From contig NZ_NQOU01000002.1 in the NCBI RefSeq assembly GCF_003576595.1, positions 62,001 through 126,000 of the forward strand: a stretch of 64,000 bases of DNA. Reading direction: 5' to 3'. Position numbers and translations under genes: made by a program. Of the stretch, positions 44,420 through 52,929 are shown piece by piece. The stretch is from Neopusillimonas maritima. GTDB lineage: Bacteria > Pseudomonadota > Gammaproteobacteria > Burkholderiales > Burkholderiaceae_B. The stretch's first letter is position 1. The number at the start of each line of letters is the position of its first letter. The notes below the pieces were generated by a model, which searched no databases, was not told the DNA's origin, and saw only the letters and a program-made list of their open reading frames with translations.

Positions 44420-46017
44420 TCAGCGAACCGCATACCCCCGTCACGATCGTCGGCGCCGGCCCGGTCGGGCTGATGCTGGCCAACCTTCTGGCCGCGTATA
44501 ACGTACCGGTAGTGGTAATAGAACGCCACCACACAACCGTTCAGGAACCACGGGCCATTTCAATTGACGATGAGTCGTTGCGTGCGCTGCAGATTCCAGA
44601 ACTGGACGCGGCATTGAAAGCAACCTGCGCAATGGATTACGGCTCCGTCTATCTGGGCCCTGATCGACAGCCCTTTGCTTCAGTATCTCCTACTTCCGCC
44701 GAGTACGGACACCCTCGACGCAGTGCTTTTGCACAACCCATACTCGAGGCCATGCTCGCAGAGAATCTGGGCAAGTACCCACACGCACAAATCCGTTTTG
44801 GCGAGGAAGTGTGCGCTATGGAACAAAATGATGAAAGTGTCCAACTCACCATTCAACGCCATGACGGCGGCCAATACGTTCACACCAGTCAGTACGTTGC
44901 CGCTTGCGACGGCGGCCGCAGCCCGCTGCGTCACATGCTGGGCGTGGGCATGCACGGCAATACTTATGAGAAAAAATGGTTGATCATCGACCTTAAGGGA
45001 ACACACGACAACTTTCGTCAAACCCGCGTTTACTGCGACCCGCGCCGACCCGGCATTAACCTGCCAGGTCCCAACCGCACCCGTCGTTTCGAATTCATGC
45101 TACTTGAAGGTGAAACCGACGAGCAGGTAACCGATATTGATTTCGTGCGTCGGTTATTGCGCGACCACGGCCCCGATGAACACATTGAAATCGTACGCAA
45201 ACAGGTTTATACCTTCCACGCCCGTATGGCGAATGAATGGCAAAAGGGACGTGTCTTTTTACTGGGAGACGCCGCACACTTAACACCGCCGTTCGCGGGC
45301 CAGGGATTAAACAGCGGGCTACGCGACGCGGCAAACCTGTCGTGGAAATTAGCCGCCGTATTGCAAGGTCGCTTGCCTCCAAAAGCATTGGGCAGCTATC
45401 AAGCAGAACGGCCCGAACACGCCTGGCAGCTCATTGAAATGGCTATGACGTTAGGGAAAATCATGATGCCCGGCACACTATTGAAAGCCAAGCTCATTCA
45501 AGCTGCGTTCCGTGCGTTACGGTGGATCCCGCCCGCCAACGATTACATCACGCAAATGCGCTATAAGCCCAAACCCCGTTTCACGAAAGGTTTTTTCGTG
45601 GCCGACGGGGCCGACCCGCGCAACACACTGGTGGGGCGGATGGTGTGCCAGCCCATACTGGAAAGGCCTGATCGTAGCCTGATTCGACTCGACGACCTGC
45701 TGGGAAACGATTTTGCATTAATTGCGTGTCACACCAACCCGGCCCAGGCATTTGAAGGCATGCCGTTACTGCCTTTTGAGCAAAGCCTGAACCTGAAACG
45801 GTTATGTGTCACACCACGCTTTTACAACCCCTTCCCTGCCGCGCCCGGCGCGACCCATACCGTGCGTGACGTTTCAGGCGAGTTCGAGCGTCACTGCCCC
45901 GGGGCGCAAGACATTTGGCTTCTTGTGCGCCCCGACCGTTACGTCATGGCATGCATTCCACGCAAAAACGGTGACCAAACCGTGAAGCAACTAAACGATT
46001 TGCTTCAACTGGTTTGA
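44416..46017 (+). CDS. FAD-dependent aromatic monooxygenase (MhpA/PheA-like)
   Basis: A 533-residue class A flavoprotein hydroxylase. FAD/NAD(P)H motifs: GAGPVGLMLANLLAAYNVPV at the N terminus, YVAACDGGRSPLRHMLGV (DG fingerprint) and VFLLGDAAHLTPPFAGQGLN (GD motif), followed by a thioredoxin-like C-terminal region. Closest in form to 3-(3-hydroxyphenyl)propionate hydroxylase. It would ortho-hydroxylate a phenolic acid to the catechol opened by the VOC dioxygenase in the same operon. The start overlaps the IclR stop by 4 bp and the 3' end overlaps the convergent ligase gene by 13 bp. Confidence 0.88.
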   Translation: MISEPHTPVTIVGAGPVGLMLANLLAAYNVPVVVIERHHTTVQEPRAISIDDESLRALQIPELDAALKATCAMDYGSVYLGPDRQPFASVSPTSAEYGHPRRSAFAQPILEAMLAENLGKYPHAQIRFGEEVCAMEQNDESVQLTIQRHDGGQYVHTSQYVAACDGGRSPLRHMLGVGMHGNTYEKKWLIIDLKGTHDNFRQTRVYCDPRRPGINLPGPNRTRRFEFMLLEGETDEQVTDIDFVRRLLRDHGPDEHIEIVRKQVYTFHARMANEWQKGRVFLLGDAAHLTPPFAGQGLNSGLRDAANLSWKLAAVLQGRLPPKALGSYQAERPEHAWQLIEMAMTLGKIMMPGTLLKAKLIQAAFRALRWIPPANDYITQMRYKPKPRFTKGFFVADGADPRNTLVGRMVCQPILERPDRSLIRLDDLLGNDFALIACHTNPAQAFEGMPLLPFEQSLNLKRLCVTPRFYNPFPAAPGATHTVRDVSGEFERHCPGAQDIWLLVRPDRYVMACIPRKNGDQTVKQLNDLLQLV

Positions 46018-47525
46018 TAGCGCTCCCGCAATACGTTTTTTTGCACTTTACCCATCGTGTTGCGGGGCAGCTCAGAAATAATATGTACTTGCTTGGGTAC
46101 CTTAAAGTTGGCGATCGATGCTTTTAAGTGGTGCTGAATCGCGATGGGATCAAGCATGACACCCGGTTGCGGCACCACTACCGCCACCACCGCCTCGCCG
46201 AAGTCGGGGTGTGGCACGCCCACAACGGCAGACTCGGAAACACCCGGCATCTCATCAATCATCAATTCAATTTCTTTGGGATAAACGTTATATCCGCCTG
46301 AAATAATCAAGTCTTTGCTGCGCCCCACAATAACCAAATAACCCTGGCTGTTCCAATGTCCCACATCCCCCGTTCGGAACCAGCCATCATCGGTGAACGA
46401 TTCACGGGTTTTATCAGGCATCTGCCAATAACCCGAAAATACGTTTTCACCCCGAACCTGAACATGGCCGATTTCCAGGTCAGGCAAAGCTTGATCAACA
46501 TCGTTTGTAATCCGCACTGATACCCCCGGCAAGGGTCGCCCCACCGTTCCACCTAACCTGGGGCCGTCTTCCGGGCTATATGGATTGGATGTCAGCATCA
46601 CGGTTTCGCTCATGCCGTAGCGCTCGAGAATAAAGTGCCCGGTGCGCTGCTGAAAAGCTTCAAACGTTTCCTGCAAAAGCGGAGCCGAACCCGACACAAA
46701 TAACCGCATGCTCTTGCAATGCTCACGCCCGAACTCTGGCTGGGCCAACAAGCGAACATAATAGGTGGGCACCCCCATCATGACCGTACAACGCGGCAAA
46801 TAATGCAGGGCTTGCTCAATATCCAGCTTGGGCAACCAAATCATTCGCGCACCGGCCAACAAAGCACCATGCGCCGCCACGAACAAACCGTGCACATGAA
46901 AGATGGGCAGCATATGCAACAAAACATCACTCGATTGCCAGCCCCAATATTGGTGCAATACCTGGGCATTCGACGCCATGTTCCGATGCGACAACATGGC
47001 GCCCTTGCTGCGGCCCGTGGTACCCGACGTATACAGAATCACACCCAGGTCATCGTTCCGCGTGTCAACCGTGGTGAATGCCGGCTCGAAATCCTGGGCG
47101 GCATCGAATAATGTGCCTGAGCCGTCCGCATTCAACGTTTCAACCCGAACGCCCCCGCCCTCATGCGCCAACCCATATATCCAGGCGCGGCTTGATTCAT
47201 CGCATACGATTAGCGAAGGTCGGGCATCCCCCAGAAAATAAGCCACTTCGGCTTCCCGATAGGCACTGTTAAGCGGTACGTAAACAAAGCCGGCGCGCAA
47301 AACACCCAAATAAAATATCAGCGCTTCAGGAGATTTTTCCACCTGAACCAACACGCGTTCGCCGGGGGCCATCCCCAGACTGGTTAAATAGGCCGCCAAA
47401 CGTGCCGACGTTTGTTCAATATCACCATAGCTATACTGCCGGCTGGGTGTCTCTATGGCAACGGTGTTCCGGTCAGTCGGAAAGCCCGAGGCCAAAATAG
47501 CGTAAAGGTTGGCATTGTGGGACAT
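46005..47525 (-). CDS. AMP-dependent acyl-CoA synthetase (malonyl-CoA synthetase/fatty-acid ligase type)
   Basis: A 506-residue adenylate-forming ligase. The P-loop LYTSGTTGRSKGAMLSH, the ERYGMSET motif (A5), WFRTGDVGHWN and the C-terminal PRNTMGKVQKNVLRE lysine motif are all present. Layout is most like malonyl/methylmalonyl-CoA synthetases, but aromatic or aliphatic acids are possible. It is convergent with the monooxygenase operon, overlapping its 3' end. The ATG at 47525 is chosen over the GTG at 47540; neither has a strong ribosome site. Confidence 0.85.
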   Translation of the reverse strand: MSHNANLYAILASGFPTDRNTVAIETPSRQYSYGDIEQTSARLAAYLTSLGMAPGERVLVQVEKSPEALIFYLGVLRAGFVYVPLNSAYREAEVAYFLGDARPSLIVCDESSRAWIYGLAHEGGGVRVETLNADGSGTLFDAAQDFEPAFTTVDTRNDDLGVILYTSGTTGRSKGAMLSHRNMASNAQVLHQYWGWQSSDVLLHMLPIFHVHGLFVAAHGALLAGARMIWLPKLDIEQALHYLPRCTVMMGVPTYYVRLLAQPEFGREHCKSMRLFVSGSAPLLQETFEAFQQRTGHFILERYGMSETVMLTSNPYSPEDGPRLGGTVGRPLPGVSVRITNDVDQALPDLEIGHVQVRGENVFSGYWQMPDKTRESFTDDGWFRTGDVGHWNSQGYLVIVGRSKDLIISGGYNVYPKEIELMIDEMPGVSESAVVGVPHPDFGEAVVAVVVPQPGVMLDPIAIQHHLKASIANFKVPKQVHIISELPRNTMGKVQKNVLRERYQTS

Positions 47526-47656
47526 GAGTGTATTCTGCACTTGTAAAAAATGTCATTCTACGGGCAGAATAAGCGATCTATTACGATGAGCTTAAATGTA
47601 GTATGACCGCTACGGAGCAATAAAAGCACCGGCATTAATAAGGCTCCGCATTAAAT

Positions 47657-48280
47657 ATGGAAAATTTCTTGAATCCTCCCGATACATTGCGGTCTCTCTT
47701 GCGGGCTCATGTGTGGCCATTACACCAGCAGCTCGATCAAAGCCCCACCCTTCAAGCCTTAACGCAGCCCAATCTCGACGCGCCTACCTATGCACGTGCG
47801 TTATCTAATTTTCACCTTGCGTATCAACATATTGAACCCGGTCTGGCTGCACTTGAACAAAGCATTCAACAACCTGTTCTGCCGGCTTATGAACCACGCC
47901 TGCCGCATATCAGAAAAGAATATGTCATGTTCAACAATTCTGATTCAGATTTGGCGGAACCCGGTGCTGCCCTGCCCCCCATGCCGGCATTTTTATGCCC
48001 TCTGTCGGCTTATCTGGGTGGCCGTTACGTTCTGGAAGGCGCTTCACAGGGCACACCCTATGTCATTCGGGCCCTCCGGAACCACCACCCAGCCTGGCCG
48101 CTGCATCCCGAAGGCTATTGGCACACCCTGCTGACCCAAGTACCTGCATGGCGTCAACTTTGTCATCTACTCGATACACCGCAAAACGACAGGCCTGTTT
48201 CATTGTCGGAATTAAAACGTGGGGCGACCTGGGTTTTTGAATCTTTCATCGCGTCATTGACCCCTTCAACACACCATTAA
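47657..48280 (+). CDS. bphO: biliverdin-producing heme oxygenase
   Basis: A 207-residue heme-oxygenase-fold protein that opens haem to biliverdin, the chromophore of bacteriophytochromes. The proximal haem histidine is His23 in VWPLHQQLD, and the distal-helix glycines appear as LSAYLGGRYVLEGASQG. Length fits the bacterial BphO group. Its stop codon directly abuts the ATG of the phytochrome gene (TAAATG), so the two are translationally coupled, a common bphO-bphP arrangement. Confidence 0.9.
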   Translation: MENFLNPPDTLRSLLRAHVWPLHQQLDQSPTLQALTQPNLDAPTYARALSNFHLAYQHIEPGLAALEQSIQQPVLPAYEPRLPHIRKEYVMFNNSDSDLAEPGAALPPMPAFLCPLSAYLGGRYVLEGASQGTPYVIRALRNHHPAWPLHPEGYWHTLLTQVPAWRQLCHLLDTPQNDRPVSLSELKRGATWVFESFIASLTPSTHH

Positions 48281-50311
48281 ATGACGCCTATCTATTTCAG
48301 CGACTGCCTGACTGCGCAACTCGAGTTCCTGGGCAAAACCCAGGATCACGGCACCTTGTTGGTTGCCGACGAGGACGATGTCATCGTGGCGGCAGCGGAG
48401 AACGCGGGAGATTGGCTGGGTCCAAATGCCAAGGAAATGTTGGGGCGCCCCTGGATGGCGCTGTTTCCCCAAATCCACCCTCCCTCGTCGCTGAGCTCAT
48501 TTGAAGCAATAGGCCTGTCGGGCATTCACTTGCATCCTGTGCACATCAACAACAGGTCACTTATCATGGTCAGGCATCGCACCGGAGATCATGTTGTTGT
48601 CGAGTTTGAAGCCGAATCCGAAACAAACGCATTCGGACGTGATCGAGGCGCTATTTTGGCGGCGTGCCTTTCGCAAATGGGGCGCACCGACTCCGAACAG
48701 GCTGCTGCCGAATGCCTGATGCGTTTTATTGCCATGGTCACGGGTTTCGACCGCGTCATGCTCGTGCAGTTTCTACCGAACTGGCATGGCAAAGTCATTG
48801 CAGAAACGTTAAAGCCCGGTATCTCCGGCTATTTGAATCATCACTTCCCTGCCAACGACATACCCGAGAACGCCCGCAGGCTATACACACGCAAGCTGCA
48901 ACGCCTTATTGCCGATGCGCACGCCGAAACAATCCACATTCTGTCAACACGCCCGGAACCGGTTGACCTGACCTATGCCGAATTGCGCGCCGTTCATCCT
49001 GTTCATATTCAATATATGAAAAATATGAATGTCATTACGTCGTTCAGCGTTTCAATTGTGATTGGTGATGCCTTGTGGGGCCTGATTCCCTGCCATAACC
49101 TGAAAAGCAAACATTTGTCTTTCGCCGACCGGCAACTGTGCGAACACCTTAGCCGTATTGCGGGCTTGCATATGTCGGGCCTGGCGCAACTGCGCCACGC
49201 TAAAGAACGGCATACACACTTGCTCATGCGCCGGCAACTGCGGCAAGACATTCAAACCAACGGCGCCAATGGGCCCACCTTTCAACGTCAACTACAACAA
49301 ATACGTGAAACCTTTGTTGCCGACGGCACCTGGATGCGCTATCAGGAGCGTGATTTTTTCGACGGTGCAGTTCCCAACACGCACACGCGCACAACACTAC
49401 TTAACTGGCTGGCAACCCAGACTCCCGAGCCGGTCATTGCACGTCATGAGCTCGACGATGAACTCAAAGAGAACGAAGAACTTCGTAAGACGGCGAGCGG
49501 GCTACTTCGCATCGAACTGAACCGTAACGAATTTCTGATCCTTATGCGCAAGGAACAATCGGCACAAATGGAATGGGCAGGTGTTCCGCAAGAAACCGCT
49601 AACCCTAACGACCCGAAAGCCGGGCTGACGCCGCGTACGTCGTTTGAAACATGGCGTCAGCTTGTGCAGGGGATTTCCGCGCCATGGTCTGCCAGCGAAC
49701 TGGAGAGTGCCCTTCGGTTGCGCACTAGCCTGAATGAAGTGTTCGAGTTTCTTGAGCTCGAGCAACAGTCGCTAACCGATGCCCTAACCGGCCTTGGAAA
49801 TCGCAACCAACTGAATCGTACCCTGAGCGGTGTGATTACACAGTACGAACAAACAGGCGGTCGCATGGCTGCAGTGATGATCGATCTGGACGACTTCAAA
49901 CCAGTGAACGACCAATACGGCCATTCAATAGGCGATGAAGTGTTGATTAAGCTGGCGCAAAGAATGAAGGCTCTGTTACGGGAAACCGATGTACTGGTGC
50001 GGTTGGGGGGAGATGAGTTCGCTATTGTGCTTACCCGTGTGCGCGCGGTAGGCGACCCCGAGCGTCTGGCCGATCGGCTTCTGAACTCCATCTCGGAACC
50101 GGTATTGCTGGATAACGGCGAACAGGTAACCCTCACTGCAAGTGTCGGCGCCGCGATTTACCCCGAACACGCCCAAACCGCAACTGAACTGCTGCATCAT
50201 GCCGACCTGGCCATGTACGCAGTAAAACGAAAAAATCGCTGCGGCTTCGAACTGTATGATCCGACCGCTAGCTATACCGCCTCACGCAATACGCCGGAAA
50301 CCCCGCATTAA
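48281..50311 (+). CDS. bphP: bacteriophytochrome-diguanylate cyclase (PAS-GAF-PHY-GGDEF)
   Basis: A 676-residue red/far-red photoreceptor with c-di-GMP output instead of a histidine kinase. Cys9 is placed seven residues before the FLGKTQDHGTLL strand exactly where BphPs attach biliverdin. The GAF domain has PANDIPENARRLY and the chromophore-contact motif DLTYAELRAVHPVHIQYMKN. The PHY tongue has TPRTSFETW. The C-terminal GGDEF domain (~505-665) has an intact active site RLGGDEFAIV at ~574-583 and an upstream RETD I-site for product inhibition. No EAL domain follows. It should make c-di-GMP under light control, with PgaCD in this window as a plausible target. Confidence 0.94.
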   Translation: MTPIYFSDCLTAQLEFLGKTQDHGTLLVADEDDVIVAAAENAGDWLGPNAKEMLGRPWMALFPQIHPPSSLSSFEAIGLSGIHLHPVHINNRSLIMVRHRTGDHVVVEFEAESETNAFGRDRGAILAACLSQMGRTDSEQAAAECLMRFIAMVTGFDRVMLVQFLPNWHGKVIAETLKPGISGYLNHHFPANDIPENARRLYTRKLQRLIADAHAETIHILSTRPEPVDLTYAELRAVHPVHIQYMKNMNVITSFSVSIVIGDALWGLIPCHNLKSKHLSFADRQLCEHLSRIAGLHMSGLAQLRHAKERHTHLLMRRQLRQDIQTNGANGPTFQRQLQQIRETFVADGTWMRYQERDFFDGAVPNTHTRTTLLNWLATQTPEPVIARHELDDELKENEELRKTASGLLRIELNRNEFLILMRKEQSAQMEWAGVPQETANPNDPKAGLTPRTSFETWRQLVQGISAPWSASELESALRLRTSLNEVFEFLELEQQSLTDALTGLGNRNQLNRTLSGVITQYEQTGGRMAAVMIDLDDFKPVNDQYGHSIGDEVLIKLAQRMKALLRETDVLVRLGGDEFAIVLTRVRAVGDPERLADRLLNSISEPVLLDNGEQVTLTASVGAAIYPEHAQTATELLHHADLAMYAVKRKNRCGFELYDPTASYTASRNTPETPH

Positions 50312-50667
50312 TTTATTCTCCTGATTCGCTTACGGGCAACGATAGAAAAAACCAGCGCAAACACACCCAGACCACATACCAGCGCCAACAGAACGACGGC
50401 CAGAAAATCGATCAATGAACGGAATATCGACAGATCGGCGTGTGTTGAATACGGTAAGAGCCAGGTTGCAACAACCGTTGCCAACAACCCGGCCACCAGC
50501 GCCCAGAACAAAGGCGGCCCCGCGCGCAAGCCCCGCCGCCGCAGCCCTTTGAAGCCACTGAAAACACCATAGATTAGAACCAGCGTAATGATGACCAGTG
50601 GCCAAAACCACCCCGACAACACCTGCCACATAATATGAAATAACGAAACCGGATTGAAATCATTCAT
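50308..50667 (-). CDS. small inner-membrane protein of unknown function
   Basis: A 119-residue protein with three hydrophobic helices (~15-35, ~50-68, ~83-108) and an Arg/Lys-rich C terminus (VARKRIRRIN), suggesting a cytoplasmic tail. It vaguely resembles DUF5368-type proteins, which I cannot confirm. The ATG at 50667 follows a GGGGGC ribosome site; the frame opens earlier at 50712 directly against the downstream-strand neighbour. It follows the persulfide-dioxygenase gene by about 45 bp in the same direction and so may belong to that BigR-controlled transcript. Confidence 0.65.
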   Translation of the reverse strand: MNDFNPVSLFHIMWQVLSGWFWPLVIITLVLIYGVFSGFKGLRRRGLRAGPPLFWALVAGLLATVVATWLLPYSTHADLSIFRSLIDFLAVVLLALVCGLGVFALVFSIVARKRIRRIN

Positions 50668-50712
50668 AGCGCCCCCTTCAGCATGCCCGCGTGAATTGTA
50701 ATCCAGCAACAC

Positions 50713-51573
50713 CTATAGTTGATTCAACGGTATTTTCAAATAACTTACACCATTGCCTTCCGGCGGCGGCGTTTGGCCCGCCCGAATATTGACTTGCACT
50801 GACGGCAAAATAAGATTGGGCATATCAAGTGTGGCGTCACGCTGGGTGCGCATTTCCACAAAAGCCTCTTCAGAAACGCCTTCGTGAATATGAATATTAT
50901 GCACTCGCTGCTCCCCCACTGTGGACTCGAAATTGACCTTGCGCCCTTCAGGCGGATAGTCGTGGCACATGAACAAGCGTGTTTCCGATGGCAGGCGAAG
51001 CAACTTTTGCACTGAACGATACAAAGTATGAGCATCACCCCCAGGGAAATCGCAACGGGCCGTTCCCAAATCGGGCATAAACAAGGTGTCGCCCACGAAC
51101 ACCGCATCGCCCACCATGTAAGCCATGCATGCCGGGGTGTGGCCGGGCACATGGATCGCCTCGGCTTGCAGATTCCCAATGGTAAACGGCACTCCTTCTT
51201 CGATCAGGTGATCGAACTGACTTCCGTCCAGGCGAAACTCAGGTTCAAGGTTGAATATTTTCTTGAACACGCCTTGCACTCGGGTAATGTTCGCACCGAT
51301 GGCTATTTTTCCTCCCAGGCGCGAACGCACATAAGGCGCCGCCGACAGGTGGTCGGCATGGACATGGGTCTCCAGAATCCACTCAACCGACAAATTCAGT
51401 TCCTTCACGAAAGCAATGACCTTATCGGCGGAGGCCGTTGACGTTCGCCCCGCTTTTGGGTCGTAATCCAGCACCGGATCAATAATTGCGCAAACGGACC
51501 CGGGCTTTTCATACACAACATAAGTCACCGTGCCGGTGGTGTCATCGTAAAAGCCTTTAACAATAGGGTTCAT
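50713..51573 (-). CDS. blh: Blh/ETHE1-type persulfide dioxygenase (MBL fold)
   Basis: A 286-residue metallo-beta-lactamase-fold protein like bacterial Blh and ETHE1, which oxidise glutathione persulfide to sulfite during sulfide detoxification. The metal motif THVHADH occupies residues 69-75, with HVPGHTPACMAYMVGD and CHDYPPEGR supplying the remaining ligands; ETHE1-type enzymes use a single iron. It is divergent from a BigR-like sulfide sensor gene across an AT-rich palindrome, the same arrangement as the known bigR-blh operons. Confidence 0.9.
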   Translation of the reverse strand: MNPIVKGFYDDTTGTVTYVVYEKPGSVCAIIDPVLDYDPKAGRTSTASADKVIAFVKELNLSVEWILETHVHADHLSAAPYVRSRLGGKIAIGANITRVQGVFKKIFNLEPEFRLDGSQFDHLIEEGVPFTIGNLQAEAIHVPGHTPACMAYMVGDAVFVGDTLFMPDLGTARCDFPGGDAHTLYRSVQKLLRLPSETRLFMCHDYPPEGRKVNFESTVGEQRVHNIHIHEGVSEEAFVEMRTQRDATLDMPNLILPSVQVNIRAGQTPPPEGNGVSYLKIPLNQL

Positions 51574-51605
51574 AGTGCACCTTCAAAGTAATTTATCTTG
51601 CTTTC

Positions 51606-51640
51606 ATTATATTGAAAAATATAATATATTCAAATATAAT
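51606..51640. promoter_or_regulatory. AT-rich palindrome, probable BigR operator
   Basis: Arms ATTATATTGAA and TTCAAATATAAT (one extra A) are separated by about 12 bp of alternating A/T that is itself near-palindromic. The site lies between the divergent blh and bigR genes and overlaps where both promoters must be. BigR family repressors bind AT-rich dyads in this position. Confidence 0.75.
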
Positions 51641-51686
51641 GATATCGTATTCTAACTTCCTGAGCATTGATTCTCATCAACACATC

Positions 51687-52007
51687 ATGACTGAACTTAC
51701 CCTTAACCTGGAGTCAATTCGAGAATCAGCTGAGCAGGCTTGCCGTTTAATGAAGGTTCTATCGAACCCCGATCGTCTGCTTTTGCTGTGCCAGCTTACT
51801 GAAGGTGAAAAATGCGTAAGCGAACTCGAAGCGTTGGTGGGAATCAGCCAACCTACCCTTTCCCAGCAACTGGGGGTTTTGCGTACCGAAAATATCGTCA
51901 GCACCCGGCGCGAAGGCAAAAATGTGTATTACCAAATCGGCAGTCAGCAGGCGCTTGCCGTCATGCAAGTACTGTATGAACAATTCTGCGGCCCAAACAA
52001 GGAGTAA
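51687..52007 (+). CDS. bigR: ArsR-family sulfide/persulfide-sensing repressor BigR
   Basis: A 106-residue winged-helix repressor (SNPDRLLLLCQLTEGEKCV, then SQPTLSQQLGVLR recognition helix). Cys35 and Cys101 match the two redox cysteines of BigR/SqrR in position (66 residues apart, as Cys42 and Cys108 in Xylella BigR), which form a di- or polysulfide bridge that releases DNA. The ATG at 51687 is chosen because the frame upstream runs through the operator. It starts the run bigR-YeeE-YedE-SulP and should repress both this and blh until sulfide is present. Confidence 0.92.
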   Translation: MTELTLNLESIRESAEQACRLMKVLSNPDRLLLLCQLTEGEKCVSELEALVGISQPTLSQQLGVLRTENIVSTRREGKNVYYQIGSQQALAVMQVLYEQFCGPNKE

Positions 52008-52010
52008 CGC

Positions 52011-52442
52011 ATGACAATTGACTGGACTCACTTCACTCCCTGGACGTCTCTGGCAGGCGGCCTGCTTATCGGCCTGTCAGCTGCGGTTTTTATCCTGTTT
52101 TTGGGTCGAATTCTGGGAATTAGCGGCATCGTGGGCGGTCTGCTCAAACCGAAAGCCGGAGATTGGGGCTGGCGTTTGGCATTTGTACTGGGTTTGCTTG
52201 CCGCACCCTGGATTTGGTCTGCAGTCATCGGGCCGGTAGAAGCCACTATTGAGGCCTCTACGCCTGTTCTCATTCTGGCAGGCTTGCTGGTTGGGCTTGG
52301 CACCCGCTATGGCTCGGGCTGCACCAGCGGCCACGGGGTATGCGGCTTATCGCGCCTGTCGCCTCGATCAGTCGTTGCCACCCTAGCATTCATGGCAACC
52401 GGTTTTCTCACTGTTTACGTTGTTCGCCATTTATTAGCCTGA
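52011..52442 (+). CDS. YeeE/YedE-family sulfur transporter subunit (PmpA-like)
   Basis: A 143-residue membrane protein, one half of a split YeeE/YedE transporter. The conserved cysteine motif [19 protein letters not shown] is present, with hydrophobic helices before and after. Relatives move thiosulfate or persulfide-type sulfur across the membrane. It starts 3 bp after bigR and is followed by its partner, so all are cotranscribed under BigR. Confidence 0.9.
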   Translation: MTIDWTHFTPWTSLAGGLLIGLSAAVFILFLGRILGISGIVGGLLKPKAGDWGWRLAFVLGLLAAPWIWSAVIGPVEATIEASTPVLILAGLLVGLGTRYGSGCTSGHGVCGLSRLSPRSVVATLAFMATGFLTVYVVRHLLA

Positions 52443-52468
52443 TCGCAACCGACTTTCAAGGACTTATC

Positions 52469-52894
52469 ATGCAACGCATTTTTGAATTCTTTATCGGCCT
52501 TGTCTTCGGCCTCGGCCTTATTCTGTCAGGGATGAGTGACCCCTCGAAAGTGCTGGGGTTTCTTGATCTTACGGGGTTATGGGACCCTTCCCTGGCATTC
52601 GTGATGGGCGGCGCCATTCTGGTGGGGCTGGTTGCGTTTGCCCTTGCCCGCAAACGCACCACGACTTTTCTGGGAGGCGCACTGAAGCTGCCCACCTCAA
52701 ACGATATCGATAAGCGCCTGGTCATTGGCAGCCTCACCTTCGGTGTAGGCTGGGGTCTGGCAGGTTATTGCCCCGGACCCGCCCTGGTTTCCCTTGGCTC
52801 GGGCCAATCTAAGGCACTGATCTTCGTTGTCGCCATGTTGGCAGGCATGGCGATATACGAAATTGCGCAGGGCAAAACCAGCCGCTCCCGCTAA
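52469..52894 (+). CDS. YeeE/YedE-family sulfur transporter subunit (PmpB-like)
   Basis: A 141-residue partner of the preceding protein with about four membrane helices and the second-half signature GVGWGLAGYCPGPALVSLGSG containing the conserved cysteine. The ATG at 52469 is chosen since AAGGAC lies upstream; the frame opens earlier inside the first subunit. The gap to the SulP gene is 35 bp. Confidence 0.9.
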   Translation: MQRIFEFFIGLVFGLGLILSGMSDPSKVLGFLDLTGLWDPSLAFVMGGAILVGLVAFALARKRTTTFLGGALKLPTSNDIDKRLVIGSLTFGVGWGLAGYCPGPALVSLGSGQSKALIFVVAMLAGMAIYEIAQGKTSRSR

Positions 52895-52929
52895 ACCCAA
52901 CAACAAGCTCATCGTTCACAGGAAGCCTC

